A stretch of 57,530 nucleotides of DNA from an uncultured Mucilaginibacter sp. GTDB lineage: Bacteria; Bacteroidota; Bacteroidia; Sphingobacteriales; Sphingobacteriaceae. The notes beneath the pieces were generated by a model, which saw only the letters and a list, made by a program, of their open reading frames with translations, was not told where the DNA came from and did no database searches. Positions within the stretch are counted from its first letter, which is position 1, and every line of letters starts with the position of its first letter. Positions 1-9,290 of this stretch are shown here, one piece after another. The position numbers and the translations under genes were made by a program. The stretch covers positions 1 to 57,530 of the forward strand of contig CAJYJH010000098.1 in assembly GCA_913775265.1 (NCBI GenBank), in the 5' to 3' direction.

Positions 1-1
1 A

Positions 2-424
2 GCAGAAGATATGTTGCAGAACGGCTTTATCAGGGTTTTTCAAAAAATAAATGATTACCGGGGCGACGGTAGTTTTGAAGGATGGGTAAGGCGCATTATG
101 GTACACTCGTCGATAGAGTATTATCGCAAGCATCATAAAATGGTGCAACTGGATATTGAAGAAAGTGGTTATGAGCAGCCGGTAAATGCGCTTGCTGCAT
201 CAAGCTTGGAGGCTAAAGATTTGATGAGCCTGATTAATCAGCTACCGGCGGGTTACCGTATGGTTTTTAACCTGTATGCTATTGAAGGTTACTCGCACCG
301 CGAAATAGCCGATATGGCAGGTATCACCGAGGGGGCATCTAAATCGCAACTGTCAAGGGCACGTGCTATTTTAAAACAAAAAATTGAACAATTGGAGGGA
401 AAGCAATATGAATATGCAGGATAA
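2..424 (+). CDS. ECF-type RNA polymerase sigma factor (5' end cut off by the window)
   Basis: The reading frame is open from base 2, so the gene starts before the window and the visible part is about 140 residues. The first part carries the end of a sigma region 2 (GSFEGWVRRIMVHSSIEYYR, with the tryptophan-containing segment that melts promoter DNA). The last 60 residues are a sigma region 4 helix-turn-helix (YRMVFNLYAIEGYSHREIAD followed by MAGITEGASKSQLSRAR). Such factors direct RNA polymerase to a small regulon. The stop overlaps the next gene by 17 bases, so the two are translationally coupled and the downstream membrane protein is its likely partner. The stimulus cannot be told from the sequence. 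Confidence 0.9.
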   Translation, partial: AEDMLQNGFIRVFQKINDYRGDGSFEGWVRRIMVHSSIEYYRKHHKMVQLDIEESGYEQPVNALAASSLEAKDLMSLINQLPAGYRMVFNLYAIEGYSHREIADMAGITEGASKSQLSRARAILKQKIEQLEGKQYEYAG

Positions 425-1199
425 AGATTTTGATAACTTGTTCCGCACTAAGCTTAGCGGTTTAGAGGTTGAGCCCTCTGCCCGGGTTTGGGATAATATT
501 TCTGCCGAATTAAACGGCCCCCAAAAACGCAAACTGTCGCCGGTATGGAGTATAGCGGCAACCACTGTTATTTTATTGAGTACTGCGGCTTGGTTTTTAA
601 CTAATAAGCCGGTTAAAGTACAACAAAACCAGGTAGCTGTACAGAAAAAGCAGACACTGGTTGATGGTCAATCTGAAAAAAATAGCATGAAAACTGTTAC
701 TCCGGATGTTGCTGAGCAAGTAATAAAAACAAGTGGAAATAAAGACATTGTTATCAATACCATAGCTCACGTAAAACATAGCACCATCAGCCAGGTAACT
801 AATAAGGTTAAGGAGGTAAGAGAACCGTCAACAAAATCAGTAGCCGTTCAGGAAACTTTGCCGGTGATGATTGCCGAAACTCATCCGGTGTTGGCAGCAG
901 TGAACAACCAGCCCGAACATCAGGCCGTAGTTCCTGACATGAACTTAAATAATCAAAGGTTAACAGCTGAAAATATCAGTCAGCCCGATGTTATAAAAAC
1001 TCCTGAAACCGTATTGGCCCGCCAGCCTGAGCGTAAAAAGAAACGCGGCATCCATACACTGGGCGGATTAATTAATGCGGTGATTGCTACTGTAGACAAA
1101 CGCGAAGATAAACTGATTGAGTTTACCGAAACCGATGATGACCAGGCCAACATTACCGGAGTTAATTTGGGCTTATTTAAAGTGAAAAAAGAAAAATAG
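408..1199 (+). CDS. Single-pass membrane protein, probable anti-sigma-like partner
   Basis: I choose the ATG at 408 because a GGAGGG sequence sits at 395-399, about 8 bases upstream; an upstream TTG in the same frame lacks such support. The protein is about 263 residues. Residues 1-40 form a charged cytoplasmic segment with a pattern (LFRTKLSGLEVEPSARVWDN) common at the start of Bacteroidota proteins encoded after ECF sigma factors. A single hydrophobic helix (SIAATTVILLSTAAWFLTN) follows near residues 49-67. The rest is a low-complexity Thr/Val/Gln-rich region and a basic stretch (RKKKRG). Sigma-factor control is inferred from gene order and topology only; no zinc-binding anti-sigma motif is visible. 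Confidence 0.7.
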   Translation: MNMQDKDFDNLFRTKLSGLEVEPSARVWDNISAELNGPQKRKLSPVWSIAATTVILLSTAAWFLTNKPVKVQQNQVAVQKKQTLVDGQSEKNSMKTVTPDVAEQVIKTSGNKDIVINTIAHVKHSTISQVTNKVKEVREPSTKSVAVQETLPVMIAETHPVLAAVNNQPEHQAVVPDMNLNNQRLTAENISQPDVIKTPETVLARQPERKKKRGIHTLGGLINAVIATVDKREDKLIEFTETDDDQANITGVNLGLFKVKKEK

Positions 1200-1232
1200 T
1201 CTATTCCATATACCATTCAAATAAACACTCAC

Positions 1233-2099
1233 ATGAAACGCTTTATTTATACTGCCATACTGTGTGCAGCAACTACCGGTGTGTTTGCACAAACCGTTAC
1301 TACCACCACTAAGGTAACTACTACCACTACGGTCACCGAAAAAGGTGACACTATCAGAACACAAACCGATACACTTAAAAGTAAACGCAAAGGGTTCAGG
1401 TTTAAATTTGGCCAGGGCGACGATGCCAACTCCGTTTCAGTAAACCGCCGGGATACTGTAAAAAAAGTTTCTAAAGAGCCTGGTTTTTCCTGGGGGTTGA
1501 CTTTCTCTCGTTTTGATTTAGGTTTAGCCACCCTGATTGACAATGGCAGCTTTAGCTTGTCTCCGCAAAATAATTTTTTACGCTACCGGTCATGGAAAAG
1601 CAGTAATGTTGGTTTTGACGTTGTGCAGGTAGGTTACCGTTTTAATAGTGCATTTCGCATTTATGTATCAGGTGGTTTTGACTGGACTCATATCCGTTTG
1701 CGCGAAAACATCACTATACAACAAGACCAGCCAACGCTTGCTTATTCCCAAGATAACATTGATTACAGCAAAAATCGCTTTACTTCGAGCTACTTCCGTA
1801 TCCCGTTAACATTTGATTGGAGGAGCCATGTAAATAACGAAGGCAAACGTTTCCACCTGGCAGGTGGTCCGATGATTGGCATTCTTTACAACGGTCGTGT
1901 TAAGCAAATCAGCGACGAAAACGGCAAGCAGAAATTTAACGATGACTATCATTTCACTAAAGTTCGCTACGGTTTAACCGGCCGGGTGGGTTATGGCTCA
2001 TGGGGTGTATACGCCAAATACTACTTCAACGATATGTTTGATACCCCTGCTCAGGATGGTTTACGTAACTTCTCGTTCGGGTTTATGTTTGGGTTTTAA
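1233..2099 (+). CDS. Outer-membrane beta-barrel protein (PorT-like / porin family)
   Basis: 288 residues with a classical signal peptide (MKRFIYTAILCAATTGVFAQ), then a threonine-rich tract (TTTTKVTTTTTVTEKGDTIR), then alternating aromatic/hydrophobic strands that end in phenylalanine (FSFGFMFGF), as expected for a protein inserted by the BAM machinery. It lies 33 bases after the anti-sigma-like gene and probably shares its transcript. In related genomes ECF sigma / membrane protein / barrel trios are frequent, so this may be the regulon's own envelope target. The transported or sensed substrate is unknown. Confidence 0.8.
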   Translation: MKRFIYTAILCAATTGVFAQTVTTTTKVTTTTTVTEKGDTIRTQTDTLKSKRKGFRFKFGQGDDANSVSVNRRDTVKKVSKEPGFSWGLTFSRFDLGLATLIDNGSFSLSPQNNFLRYRSWKSSNVGFDVVQVGYRFNSAFRIYVSGGFDWTHIRLRENITIQQDQPTLAYSQDNIDYSKNRFTSSYFRIPLTFDWRSHVNNEGKRFHLAGGPMIGILYNGRVKQISDENGKQKFNDDYHFTKVRYGLTGRVGYGSWGVYAKYYFNDMFDTPAQDGLRNFSFGFMFGF

Positions 2100-2161
2100 A
2101 CTTAATATTTCTAATAATCTTTCAAAGGCTGCCTGTTAAGGTGGCCTTTGTTGCATTTGTA

Positions 2162-2169
2162 TATCTTTG
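2162..2169 (+). promoter_or_regulatory. TAnnTTTG-type -7 box 4 bases before the ABC ATPase start
   Basis: TATCTTTG matches the Bacteroidota -7 consensus exactly. It is so close to the ATG at 2174 that transcription from it would begin at or inside the start codon, implying a leaderless mRNA or a fortuitous match. No TTG lies at the usual 19-21 base distance. Confidence 0.35.
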
Positions 2170-2173
2170 CGGC

Positions 2174-3166
2174 ATGGTAAATCCGGCTTTTTTTCAAGCT
2201 ACCGGTGTTAGCAAGGTATATCCTGGCAAACTGCAATCGGGCGTAAAATCAATTGATATTAGTATACAGCAAGGTAAAATAACAGCTATTATCGGTGAAA
2301 GTGGCAGTGGTAAAAGCACGCTACTGCGTTTGTTGTTTGGTTTGCTTACGCCTGATGCCGGATTGATAGAATTTAAAGGCGAACGCGTTTGGGGACCAGA
2401 TGAAAAGCTGATTCCGGGCCATGACAGCATGAAAATGGTTACCCAACATACCGACGATTTAAACCTGTTTGCCAAGGTGTGGGACAATGTAGCTATCCTG
2501 ATGCCCAATACTAATTTGCAGGCCAAACAAGAGCAAACCGAAAAGCTATTGCGCCAGCTGAACATGCTGCACCTGGCCGATAAGCGTGTATCTGAACTGA
2601 GCGGCGGCGAAAAGCAGCGCGTAGCCATTGCCAGAGCATTGATTACTAAGCCTGAGGTTTTGCTGTTAGACGAACCTTTTAACCAGGTAGATACTACTTT
2701 TAGGGATGGATTGCAGCAGGATATTCGCCGTGTAGTAAAAGAAACCGGCCTTACCGTAATTATTGTATCTCATGACCCCGCCGAAGTATTATCAATGGCA
2801 GATGAACTGGTAGTAATTAAAAGCGGACATGTGTTAGAGATGGGCGTGCCAAAGGATGTTTACAACCAGCCGAAAAACTTATACACTGCTTTGCTACTAT
2901 CGCACTGCAATGTGTTGACCGATAAGGATATCCAAAAACTGAATATAACTACGAACGAAAAGCAGATTGTAATTTATCCTGAATGGATAAAGCCGGTTGA
3001 TAGTAGCGGTGACTGGATAGTTGAAGAAATATTGTTTAAGGGCGCTTACGAAGAAGTGCATGTAGCCAATGCCGAAACCCGAGTTCACTTTGTTAATTTT
3101 AATTTAGGTGCGTTTGAGGAGGGTAGTCGTATTAATGTTAATGTGAAAACGTATCTGGCTTATTAG
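2174..3166 (+). CDS. ABC transporter ATP-binding protein
   Basis: About 330 residues from ATG 2174; an earlier in-frame start at 2141 would add a hydrophobic stub unlike the family. The ATPase domain is complete: Walker A GESGSGKST, Q-loop region, signature LSGGEKQR, Walker B VLLLDEPF and H-loop IIVSHDPAE. After about residue 220 comes a roughly 110-residue C-terminal extension resembling the accessory domain of MetN/PotA-type importers. No permease or binding protein is adjacent, so the partner must be encoded elsewhere and the substrate cannot be named. The gene is bounded downstream by a strong hairpin shared with the convergent SusD gene. Confidence 0.85.
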   Translation: MVNPAFFQATGVSKVYPGKLQSGVKSIDISIQQGKITAIIGESGSGKSTLLRLLFGLLTPDAGLIEFKGERVWGPDEKLIPGHDSMKMVTQHTDDLNLFAKVWDNVAILMPNTNLQAKQEQTEKLLRQLNMLHLADKRVSELSGGEKQRVAIARALITKPEVLLLDEPFNQVDTTFRDGLQQDIRRVVKETGLTVIIVSHDPAEVLSMADELVVIKSGHVLEMGVPKDVYNQPKNLYTALLLSHCNVLTDKDIQKLNITTNEKQIVIYPEWIKPVDSSGDWIVEEILFKGAYEEVHVANAETRVHFVNFNLGAFEEGSRINVNVKTYLAY

Positions 3167-3172
3167 AAAATG

Positions 3173-3207
3173 AAAATCCCCTGAAAGTACACCTCTCAGG
3201 GGATTTT
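3173..3207. terminator. Bidirectional terminator between ABC ATPase and susD genes
   Basis: Perfect 12-bp inverted repeat (AAAATCCCCTGA at 3173-3184, complement at 3196-3207) with an 11-base loop. A-rich and T-rich flanks suit termination from both converging genes. Confidence 0.85.
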
Positions 3208-3247
3208 ACCTTAAACATTAATTTAATAAATATTACAATAACTAAGC

Positions 3248-5227
3248 TTATTGCGGTGTACCGCCGGCTGTTGTAGGCCATCCCGGATTTTGATAAATTG
3301 GGCTGCTTCCATTACTCGAACTTATGATAAAGTGCTGCGCGGCAATAGGGCTTAAATAATGCGCCATAATCCATTTAGCACCATTATATGATAACGCAGT
3401 ATTTCTGATTTCGTGCGGACGCAAGTAAACACTTAAAGCCGGGTCAGAAACGTTTGCTCTGGAATTAGATGCACCGTACACTAATGAGGTTCCGTACTGA
3501 GACTGAATAGGTCCCCACAATTTAAACCCTTCGAAGTGGTAAGGTTGAGTAATGATCTGATCCATTGCTCTCCATCTCTGTAAATCCATATAGCGTAGGC
3601 CTTCAGCCATCAACTCGCATCTTCTTTCGCGTCTGATATTATACAGCGTTGGTGAAATCAAGACACCGGCTGAATAAGCGCCCATATCTAATGTTTCTTT
3701 AGACATGTCGGTTGCTGCAATAGTTTTCTGATAGTTAGGATCAACTTTGGCGCGTGTACGGATTTGTGCCCAATAACCAGCAGCTGTTCCGTCAATCGTG
3801 CCATTCAGCTCGTAGCTTGCCTCAATATAATTTAAATAAGCTTCTGTAGCTCTAAAAGTAATGCTACCAGTATAGCCGCCACCATTACGTGCCTGGGCAC
3901 CATCGTAATTAAGGCCTTTACGAATAGCATATCCGGTCGAATACTTCTGCTCCCAGCTTGAAGTAGTAATTAAAGGTAGAGGTTCAATGGCGGTAACGTG
4001 AGTACCTGCACTGGCATTAAGCAAAACATTTTTCTGGCCAGGCTCCTTCAAAAACAAGTTCAACCTGCCGTCACGGTCAGCTCTGATGTTACTCACATAA
4101 TCATCACCTTTGTAGCCACTACCTGATGCATAAATTGGTAAACCGTTACTCATCACAAAGCTTTCTACCATGCTTCGGGTTAAACCTGTGGCGTAGTTGC
4201 CTATCATAGCATATACGGGGACGTTGTGAGTGACGATGTTAGGCGCATATTGTCTCCATAATAATACCTCGCTATAGCCCGACATATCAACTGCACTAAA
4301 CATATTGAAATATGGGTTCTCGTTAGTGGCTGCCTCGATAATACCAGTATTGTTAACTAATGAAATTTTGCTGGCTACAGCCTGAGCCGCTTTCATAGAC
4401 TCGCTAAGAAAATACCGGCTTTCGGCATCAATACTGCCTGAAGGAAATTGATAGTTAGCATTGTAGCTTGCATTTTTTCCGGGCCAGTTGGTGCCGTTTG
4501 GTACAAAGGCAGTTCCTTTAAAATACTTCTCCCAGGTGCCCTCAAACAAACCAACTCTCGAGCGCAACAACAGAGCACATTCCTGAGATATCCGGTTTTT
4601 GTTACCTACCGGGCCTGATTGCAGTAAAGTAGCTGCAGAGTCAAGATCAGACAAGATAAACCTGGCCACCTCATTACGCGGGCGGCGCTCACTGGCTTTA
4701 GTAAGTGCACTTAGGTCATCAGGCAGTGGGGATCTGAGTATGGGGAAATCGCCCAAGGCTTGAAGTCTTCTAAAATATTCGTAAGCACGCAAAAAGTAAA
4801 TTTCGCCAATATATTGGTTGATGGTGGCCGTGCTACCAGTAATCTGCCCGGCCTTCCATTTGGGTAAAACTTGTGAAAGAAAATAATTCAGTTGACGAAT
4901 ATTGTTAAAATACCAAGCGCCACCGTCGGCAGCTACTCGCCATTGCCCTGGCATGTAACGAGGACTCAGATCAGGAGTAGCCATATTATCAGTATTAGCA
5001 TCTGTTCCAAAAGTTCCGAAGGTCCATTGCCTGTGTGATGGTAAGATAGAGTCATAACGCGCTACTGCATAAGCGCCTAACTGCGATTGCTCAGTAAAAA
5101 AGTTCTCAGGTGTAATTTGAGATATCGGCTCTTGGTCGAGCTGTTTTCTGCAAGCTGAGATAAATAACACTATACTCAATAAAAAATAAGCACAGATATT
5201 TCTATAGTTTATTTGATCAAATTTCAT
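3248..5227 (-). CDS. susD-like: SusD/RagB family nutrient-binding outer-membrane lipoprotein
   Basis: 659 residues with a lipoprotein signal (FLLSIVLFISAC) placing the lipidated cysteine at residue 26. The N-terminal TPR-like half (YFFRAYEY-type helices around IGEIYFLRAYEYFRRLQALG) and the C-terminal ending with RRERRCELMAEGLRYMDLQR are typical of SusD. These proteins cap a SusC barrel at the cell surface and bind glycans or other oligomers before import. It follows the SusC gene by 11 bases on the same strand, forming a standard SusCD pair. No glycoside hydrolase, peptidase or sulfatase gene is next to it, so the ligand cannot be predicted. Confidence 0.95.
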   Translation of the reverse strand: MKFDQINYRNICAYFLLSIVLFISACRKQLDQEPISQITPENFFTEQSQLGAYAVARYDSILPSHRQWTFGTFGTDANTDNMATPDLSPRYMPGQWRVAADGGAWYFNNIRQLNYFLSQVLPKWKAGQITGSTATINQYIGEIYFLRAYEYFRRLQALGDFPILRSPLPDDLSALTKASERRPRNEVARFILSDLDSAATLLQSGPVGNKNRISQECALLLRSRVGLFEGTWEKYFKGTAFVPNGTNWPGKNASYNANYQFPSGSIDAESRYFLSESMKAAQAVASKISLVNNTGIIEAATNENPYFNMFSAVDMSGYSEVLLWRQYAPNIVTHNVPVYAMIGNYATGLTRSMVESFVMSNGLPIYASGSGYKGDDYVSNIRADRDGRLNLFLKEPGQKNVLLNASAGTHVTAIEPLPLITTSSWEQKYSTGYAIRKGLNYDGAQARNGGGYTGSITFRATEAYLNYIEASYELNGTIDGTAAGYWAQIRTRAKVDPNYQKTIAATDMSKETLDMGAYSAGVLISPTLYNIRRERRCELMAEGLRYMDLQRWRAMDQIITQPYHFEGFKLWGPIQSQYGTSLVYGASNSRANVSDPALSVYLRPHEIRNTALSYNGAKWIMAHYLSPIAAQHFIISSSNGSSPIYQNPGWPTTAGGTPQ

Positions 5228-5238
5228 AATGGATCATA

Positions 5239-8200
5239 TTAAAATGTAGCACTTAGACCAAAAGAGATTACTTTTTGAAGCGGATAAGGGTTGCCCACCC
5301 AGTTATAGTCTAACATTTCAGGGTCAAACATCTTAGCTAATTTTGTCCAGGTTACCAGGTTTTCGCCAGACGCGAATACTCTTAATTTAGAGATACCAAT
5401 TCTTTTGCTCATCATGTTTGGAATAGTATATCCTAACTGTACGTTCTTTAAGCGTAAATAAGCTGCATTTTGAATATAACGGCTCTGAACCTGACGGTTT
5501 TTATTGTTACCAAAAGCCGGTCTTGGATAATAGCTGTCCAGATTAACGCCCAGCGGGCTGTTCGGATCGTTTCTGAAGTAGTCTAAATGTTGAGTTAAAC
5601 CGGTTGACCACCAGATTACATCTGTAGCTCCCCAAAATAAATAGCTGTCAGTCCAGTAATCTCTTTTCAAGATGCCTTGAAAAAATGCTCTGAAGTCGAA
5701 ACCTTTGTAATCTGCACCCATGTCAAAGCCTATACGGTAACGTGGAGTGTTATTACCAATTACATGACGATCACCTGAGTTTGATTCGCTGTTGCCACCA
5801 AAATCTACTTTCCCATCATTATTATAATCAACATACATAATATCACCAGCGGCCCACTGACTACCAATTGCTGACTGTCCACCGTTTGGTAATGTGGCTA
5901 AATGCGCATCCATTTCGGCTTGTGTTTTCGCAATACCTTTTGTAGTAAAGCCCCAGATTTCACCCAGAGCTTGGTTGGTGCGATAACCTTTAAGTAGGGT
6001 ACCAGACGGATTTGGATAACGAGTTACCGTAATTTTTGCATCCGAGAATAAAAGTTTAAAATTATAACCTAAACCATTCTTTAAGCGGTCATTCCAGCCA
6101 ATTTCCAACTCATAACCTACAGACTTTAGATCAGTGTTGTTTGTTGGAGGAACGCCTGTACCCAATGTTACTGGCAGTTCAAGGGCAGGGCCTAACATAT
6201 TTACTGTCTTGCGAACAAAGTAATCGAATGAACCGGTTAACCTGTTGTCAAACAAGCCAAAGTCTAAACCTCCGTTGTAAGTTTTTACGGTTTCCCAGGT
6301 TAATGTAGTGCTGATTAAATCAGGTGCCCCGGCTGTACTTGGCTGCTGGCCGTTAACTAACCATGCTCCGTTACCGGCACCATAAGGTATGGTTAAGTAT
6401 GTAGGATACCAGATATTTGTGTTTTGGTTACCTAAACTACCATATGAACCGCGGAATTTAAAAGTACTTACGGTTTTGTTTAAACTGCCCCAAAACTCTT
6501 CGCGGGCAACATTCCAGCCTGCCGATACTGAAGGAAATACCCCCCAACGTTTATCGGCACGGAACCTCGAAGAAGCATCTGTACGCAGGTTAGCCTCCAA
6601 TAAGTATTTGCCATCATAATCGTAATTTAAACGACCAAAGAAACCTGCTGTAGCCCATTGCTGATACTGGCCGCTTACTGATGGTGCAATCACTTTGCCA
6701 TTAGGATCTAAACCTGATGTTAAGTTTAATACTGGCTGTGATGGCACGATTACCCCCTGACGTAAAGCACTCAAATCACGATACTTCGTTATCTCTGTTT
6801 GATAGCCTAACAACAACTTGAAGTTGTTTCTTTGTACACTTTTGCTGTACTCAGAGTAGATATTAGCATTGAAGTAATTTTGTTTATAGGCATACTCATA
6901 AACGTTAGAACTATTTCCAAATACATAAGCATTGCCGGCCACATCATGGTTATACAACTGTTGTACATCGTAATGGCGGAAATCATTACGGATACGATAG
7001 TTTAGCTCGGCAGTGGTACGCCAGCCTTTTATGGGTTGCAGCACTAATTGTAGTTGATGGAAATTCCAGTCTTTTGTAGTTCTGTCTTGTCCACCTTCGG
7101 CAAGGCCTAATGCCGGTGAAGGTGATGAATATAAAAAGCCGTTAGGGTCTTTCAAAGGTAACACTGGCCAGCCTTGACGGGCAAGGTCGTTGTATAAACC
7201 GTCAGTCATGAAAGACGGGCGTTTTAGCTCTTCTCTCGAAAAACGCATAGAATAATTCAAGTCGAGATATTCACTGATTTTATTATTGATCTTAGCCGTT
7301 ACACCATATCGATTATATCCATCAGGATTATAGCGCATCAAACCAGCTTGATCCAGAAAGTTTGCTGATAAGTAATAAGTCGTTTTTTCATTACCACCAG
7401 ACAAACTCATGTTATGCTCCTGGGCAAACGAATTGTCTTTGTAAATTGCTTTGTACCAATCAACGTTATCGTTGCCATTGGCGTATCCATCAGCCCAGTA
7501 TTGCTTATTCGATGGGTTAGGTATAATGCTTGCGCTAATTTTACCATCCTGGTAATCTTTAATGCGCTGCAAACGTTCATTGTCGAAAAAAGCAGTGCTT
7601 CCACCATTGATGTTTGCATCGTTAAAATATAAAGCAAAGCTGTAAGAGTCAAGCATTTCAGGTCTGTAAACCGGGCTGGTAATGCGGAAACTGTTGTTAT
7701 AATTTACTTGGATTTTACCCAGCTTACCTCTTTTAGTAGTTACTAATATTACACCAAAAGCAGCTCTCGATCCATAAATAGATGAAGCAGAAGCATCTTT
7801 TAATACTGATATATTCTCAACATCTTGCGGGTTAAGGCTATTAAGGTCACCTTCCATATTATCAATTAATATTAGGGGAGATGCAGAAGACGCTCCGCTG
7901 ATTGATCCTGTACCACGTATGTTGATTGACGGGGAACTTTCTAACGATCCATTACTTTGAGAAATATTTAGACCGGGAACCAAGCCTTGCAAAGCTTGAG
8001 TTACGTTTTGTACAGGGCGGTTAGCAAGATCTTTAGCTGTTACAGTAGAAACTGCGCCAGTTAGGTTTACCCTTTTTTGCTTGCCAAAGCCTACTACGAC
8101 AACGTCGTTAAGGTTGTTCATGTCAGATTCAAGCGTAAGATCAATACGATATACTGATCCGGTAGCCTTATAATCAGCTACCGATACTGAACGTGGCTTA

Positions 8201-8454
8201 TAACCAACCATTGAAATAACGAGTGTACCGTTCTTATCGGCCTTTAACGAGTAAGCACCATTTACATCTGTGCGTGTACCGGCATTTGTGCCCTTAACCG
8301 CAACACTTGCTCCTGCAATCGGGCCTTGTGCATCTTTCAAAACGCCTTCTATCGAGACGTTTTGAGCAAATAATAATACCGGAAAACCTAAAATTAACCA
8401 GGTTAATATCCAGTGAAATCTGTAATTTTTTAAAAAGTAGAAATTCAATTTCAT
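5239..8454 (-). CDS. susC-like: SusC/RagA family TonB-linked outer-membrane transporter
   Basis: 1071 residues. The order is signal peptide (residues 1-30), carboxypeptidase-regulatory-like domain (about 33-110, GVLKDAQGPIAGASVAVKG), TonB-dependent receptor plug (about 120-240), and a C-terminal barrel ending in ISFGLSATF. The SusC signature region ASASSIYGSRAAFGVILVTT is intact. It imports a ligand captured by SusD into the periplasm using TonB energy. Its start ATG lies 836 bases from the divergent hybrid regulator, which is its likely activator. No STN domain is visible, so it is not obviously an anti-sigma-signalling transducer. Confidence 0.95.
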   Translation of the reverse strand: MKLNFYFLKNYRFHWILTWLILGFPVLLFAQNVSIEGVLKDAQGPIAGASVAVKGTNAGTRTDVNGAYSLKADKNGTLVISMVGYKPRSVSVADYKATGSVYRIDLTLESDMNNLNDVVVVGFGKQKRVNLTGAVSTVTAKDLANRPVQNVTQALQGLVPGLNISQSNGSLESSPSINIRGTGSISGASSASPLILIDNMEGDLNSLNPQDVENISVLKDASASSIYGSRAAFGVILVTTKRGKLGKIQVNYNNSFRITSPVYRPEMLDSYSFALYFNDANINGGSTAFFDNERLQRIKDYQDGKISASIIPNPSNKQYWADGYANGNDNVDWYKAIYKDNSFAQEHNMSLSGGNEKTTYYLSANFLDQAGLMRYNPDGYNRYGVTAKINNKISEYLDLNYSMRFSREELKRPSFMTDGLYNDLARQGWPVLPLKDPNGFLYSSPSPALGLAEGGQDRTTKDWNFHQLQLVLQPIKGWRTTAELNYRIRNDFRHYDVQQLYNHDVAGNAYVFGNSSNVYEYAYKQNYFNANIYSEYSKSVQRNNFKLLLGYQTEITKYRDLSALRQGVIVPSQPVLNLTSGLDPNGKVIAPSVSGQYQQWATAGFFGRLNYDYDGKYLLEANLRTDASSRFRADKRWGVFPSVSAGWNVAREEFWGSLNKTVSTFKFRGSYGSLGNQNTNIWYPTYLTIPYGAGNGAWLVNGQQPSTAGAPDLISTTLTWETVKTYNGGLDFGLFDNRLTGSFDYFVRKTVNMLGPALELPVTLGTGVPPTNNTDLKSVGYELEIGWNDRLKNGLGYNFKLLFSDAKITVTRYPNPSGTLLKGYRTNQALGEIWGFTTKGIAKTQAEMDAHLATLPNGGQSAIGSQWAAGDIMYVDYNNDGKVDFGGNSESNSGDRHVIGNNTPRYRIGFDMGADYKGFDFRAFFQGILKRDYWTDSYLFWGATDVIWWSTGLTQHLDYFRNDPNSPLGVNLDSYYPRPAFGNNKNRQVQSRYIQNAAYLRLKNVQLGYTIPNMMSKRIGISKLRVFASGENLVTWTKLAKMFDPEMLDYNWVGNPYPLQKVISFGLSATF

Positions 8455-8582
8455 AATGAATGATTTTTTAAGCCTTTGTAATAATTGCCTAATGGTTGTG
8501 CAGGTAATCCAATGAAGATGTTAATCGGTTATATACAACTGCCCAGCCAGCCGTTATCAATATGGCTGTATTATAAGATTGA

Positions 8583-8651
8583 AATGACGGCGCTCAGCTA
8601 ATAAGAAAATGTGGATAGGCCACACCTGTAAATTAGTGTTGAGCCGTCATT
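8583..8651 (-). promoter_or_regulatory. Imperfect long inverted repeat with nested hairpin in the susC leader
   Basis: AATGACGG-CG-CTCA at 8583-8596 pairs with TGAGCCGTCATT at 8640-8651 (12 bp with a 2-base bulge). Inside it TGTGG/CCACA at 8610-8614 and 8620-8624 forms a second stem. It lies about 130-200 bases upstream of the susC start and would be in its 5' untranslated RNA if transcription starts further upstream. Confidence 0.45.
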
Positions 8652-9145
8652 GAGTAAGTACTCAAGTTCTGTAGCTCTGAGCTGCGAACTTTATTGGAAA
8701 CGGATTTTAAGAAACTGGAATGTTTAGTAGATAAATTCTCATATAATAAAAGTTAATAATGTTTGTAATCGGTGGTGAACTCGAAAAGGAGTACAAACGA
8801 AATTAACTACACATTGAGGTTAGGGCAGGGGTCTAAATTGACCAGATAAAGGGGGGTAAGCAGCCAAAAAATATACTGTCACTATGTTTTTACTTTGATT
8901 TTAACCCGCATTGAAACTATATTAACTATACAACGGAAACCCAAAATTTACCTTCACCACTCATGTGAAAAATGTTGACCAGATCGTAATGTAAATTGAA
9001 ACCTGACAGATTGTGAAGGTTTTGTTAATTTGCCATTAACTTTTTATAGTAAAGCCAAGTGTAGCGAACAGATACGACTTGTTTAACAGATAAGCTAATA
9101 TCAAACTAATGTGCTTAATCTTATAGGAGCCATTTTGCTCAATGA

Positions 9146-9184
9146 TTATCCTCTCAAACAAATGATATCTGTATGAGAGGATAA
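9146..9184. promoter_or_regulatory. Perfect 11-bp inverted repeat upstream of the hybrid regulator gene
   Basis: TTATCCTCTCA (9146-9156) and its exact complement TGAGAGGATAA (9174-9184) are separated by 17 bases, about 107 bases before the regulator's ATG. The spacing suits either an RNA hairpin or an operator with half-sites about 2.7 helical turns apart, centre to centre. Confidence 0.45.
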
Positions 9185-9290
9185 CTGCTGCTTATGTTTG
9201 ACACCAATTTAGGATGTCAATTATTTGTTATATCGTATGTAATATACAGTAACTTTAAGGCATATTTTTAGCCAATATTGCACTGAGAAA

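Larger units (their letters stand above)
8455..9290. promoter_or_regulatory. 836-bp intergenic control region between susC and the hybrid regulator
   Basis: No convincing gene is visible in this divergent spacer. It holds two notable inverted repeats (8583-8651 and 9146-9184) and a smaller TTGACA/TGTCAA pair (9198-9220). No exact TAnnTTTG box was found for either gene. The length fits a long structured leader for susC plus binding sites for the AraC-type regulator encoded to the right; this is inference. Confidence 0.5.

Noticed and set aside
2194..2628. Minus-strand open frame of 144 codons inside the ABC ATPase gene
   Set aside because: Antisense shadow of the clearly coding plus strand with its intact Walker and signature motifs.
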